A DNA stretch of 30,819 bases from DAOUMU01 sp034409055 (GTDB lineage Bacteria > Chloroflexota > Anaerolineae > 4572-78 > J111): positions 1-30,819 of the forward strand of contig DAOUMU010000059.1 in the NCBI GenBank assembly GCA_034409055.1, in the 5' to 3' direction. Under the pieces are notes generated by a model. It did not search any database. It was given only the letters and a program-made list of their open reading frames with translations, and was not told where the DNA came from. This document shows, in pieces, positions 30,692-30,819 of the stretch (within the stretch, counting starts at the first letter, position 1; the number at the start of each line of letters is the position of its first letter). A program made the translations under genes and the position numbers.

Positions 30692-30788
30692 TCTCAGTAG
30701 ATCCAAATTTAACGCTCCAAGCCGGTCCATGACCGGCGATACGACGGATCACGGACCCATCGTGAGCACAAAATTGGATCTGCTGAGT
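30692..30788. repeat. Palindromic MITE-like element, copy B
   Basis: Ends CTCAGTAGATCCAAATTT (30693-30710) and AAATTGGATCTGCTGAG (30771-30787) are inverted copies and match the ends of copy A (12101-12193). The interior differs from copy A but is again an imperfect palindrome and includes a perfect hairpin GCCGGTC-CAT-GACCGGC (30721-30737). It starts just after the stop codon of the 499-residue protein. Confidence 0.85.
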
Positions 30789-30819
30789 CTTATTGGGTAT
30801 GACAACACTGACCAAACCC

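Noticed and set aside
1..30819. CRISPR array, rRNA genes, tmRNA, prophage or complete insertion sequence
   Set aside because: No regularly spaced repeats, rRNA or tmRNA signatures, phage structural genes or transposase were seen; the only RNA gene supported is tRNA-Val.

Overview
The window looks like a stretch of chromosome from an uncultured Chloroflexota bacterium, probably of Anaerolineae type. This is inferred from gene content and style: a class II (B12-dependent) ribonucleotide reductase with NrdR, a CpaE/TadZ-like receiver-ATPase, a membrane-anchored Ser/Thr kinase with C-terminal TPRs, an MrfA-like DUF1998 helicase, and many short palindromic repeats between moderately GC-rich genes. 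No marker gene fixes the taxon.

Layout. 1-3504: a 12-fold TPR protein (-), an M20 metallohydrolase with an apparent small deletion (+) and an SCP2-like protein (-). 3650-5341: tRNA-Val(GAC) with its own promoter and terminator, a 111-bp tandem duplication, then glyA. 5355-9484: HAD hydrolase (-), Ser/Thr kinase (+) and a CpaE-like protein (-); the last two converge on a bidirectional terminator. 9762-13160: MrfA-like helicase, two nested palindromic repeats, a promoter with an unexplained leader, and nrdR. 13291-17807: an AT-richer accessory block. 17852-20563: small genes (STAS-like, DUF2148, methyltransferase, zinc-ribbon membrane protein) separated by hairpin repeats. 21015-24148: nrdJ bracketed by direct repeats, one of them split by a 118-bp MITE with a target duplication. 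24162-28164: SlyD-type FKBP, isochorismatase-like hydrolase, membrane protein, VOC protein and corrinoid protein, mixed with gene remnants (SDR tail, ABC-permease tail, LacI-type HTH start). 28593-30685: a lipoprotein and a membrane-anchored secreted protein, ending in a second copy of the palindromic element seen at 12101.

The most interesting region is 14097-17010. Two long attC-like sites (14097-14218 and 15988-16179) and one attC-like left half (16984 on) separate promoterless same-strand genes that begin 28-45 bases after each site, as in integron cassettes without an integrase (a CALIN). The first cassette encodes a Schlafen-like AlbA_2 protein of 563 aa. The second encodes a membrane-anchored protein whose 3' part is split by a 63-bp palindrome that supplies the stop codon. 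The left edge of the second cassette is exactly complementary to the R'' core at its right end, as cassette biology predicts.

Functional links: NrdR is the expected repressor of ribonucleotide reductase genes such as nrdJ. NrdJ and the corrinoid protein both use cobalamin. The VOC gene has a palindromic operator inside a near-consensus promoter. Several intergenic repeats are two-armed palindromes whose arms vary together, so the window is a good place to study small non-autonomous elements.
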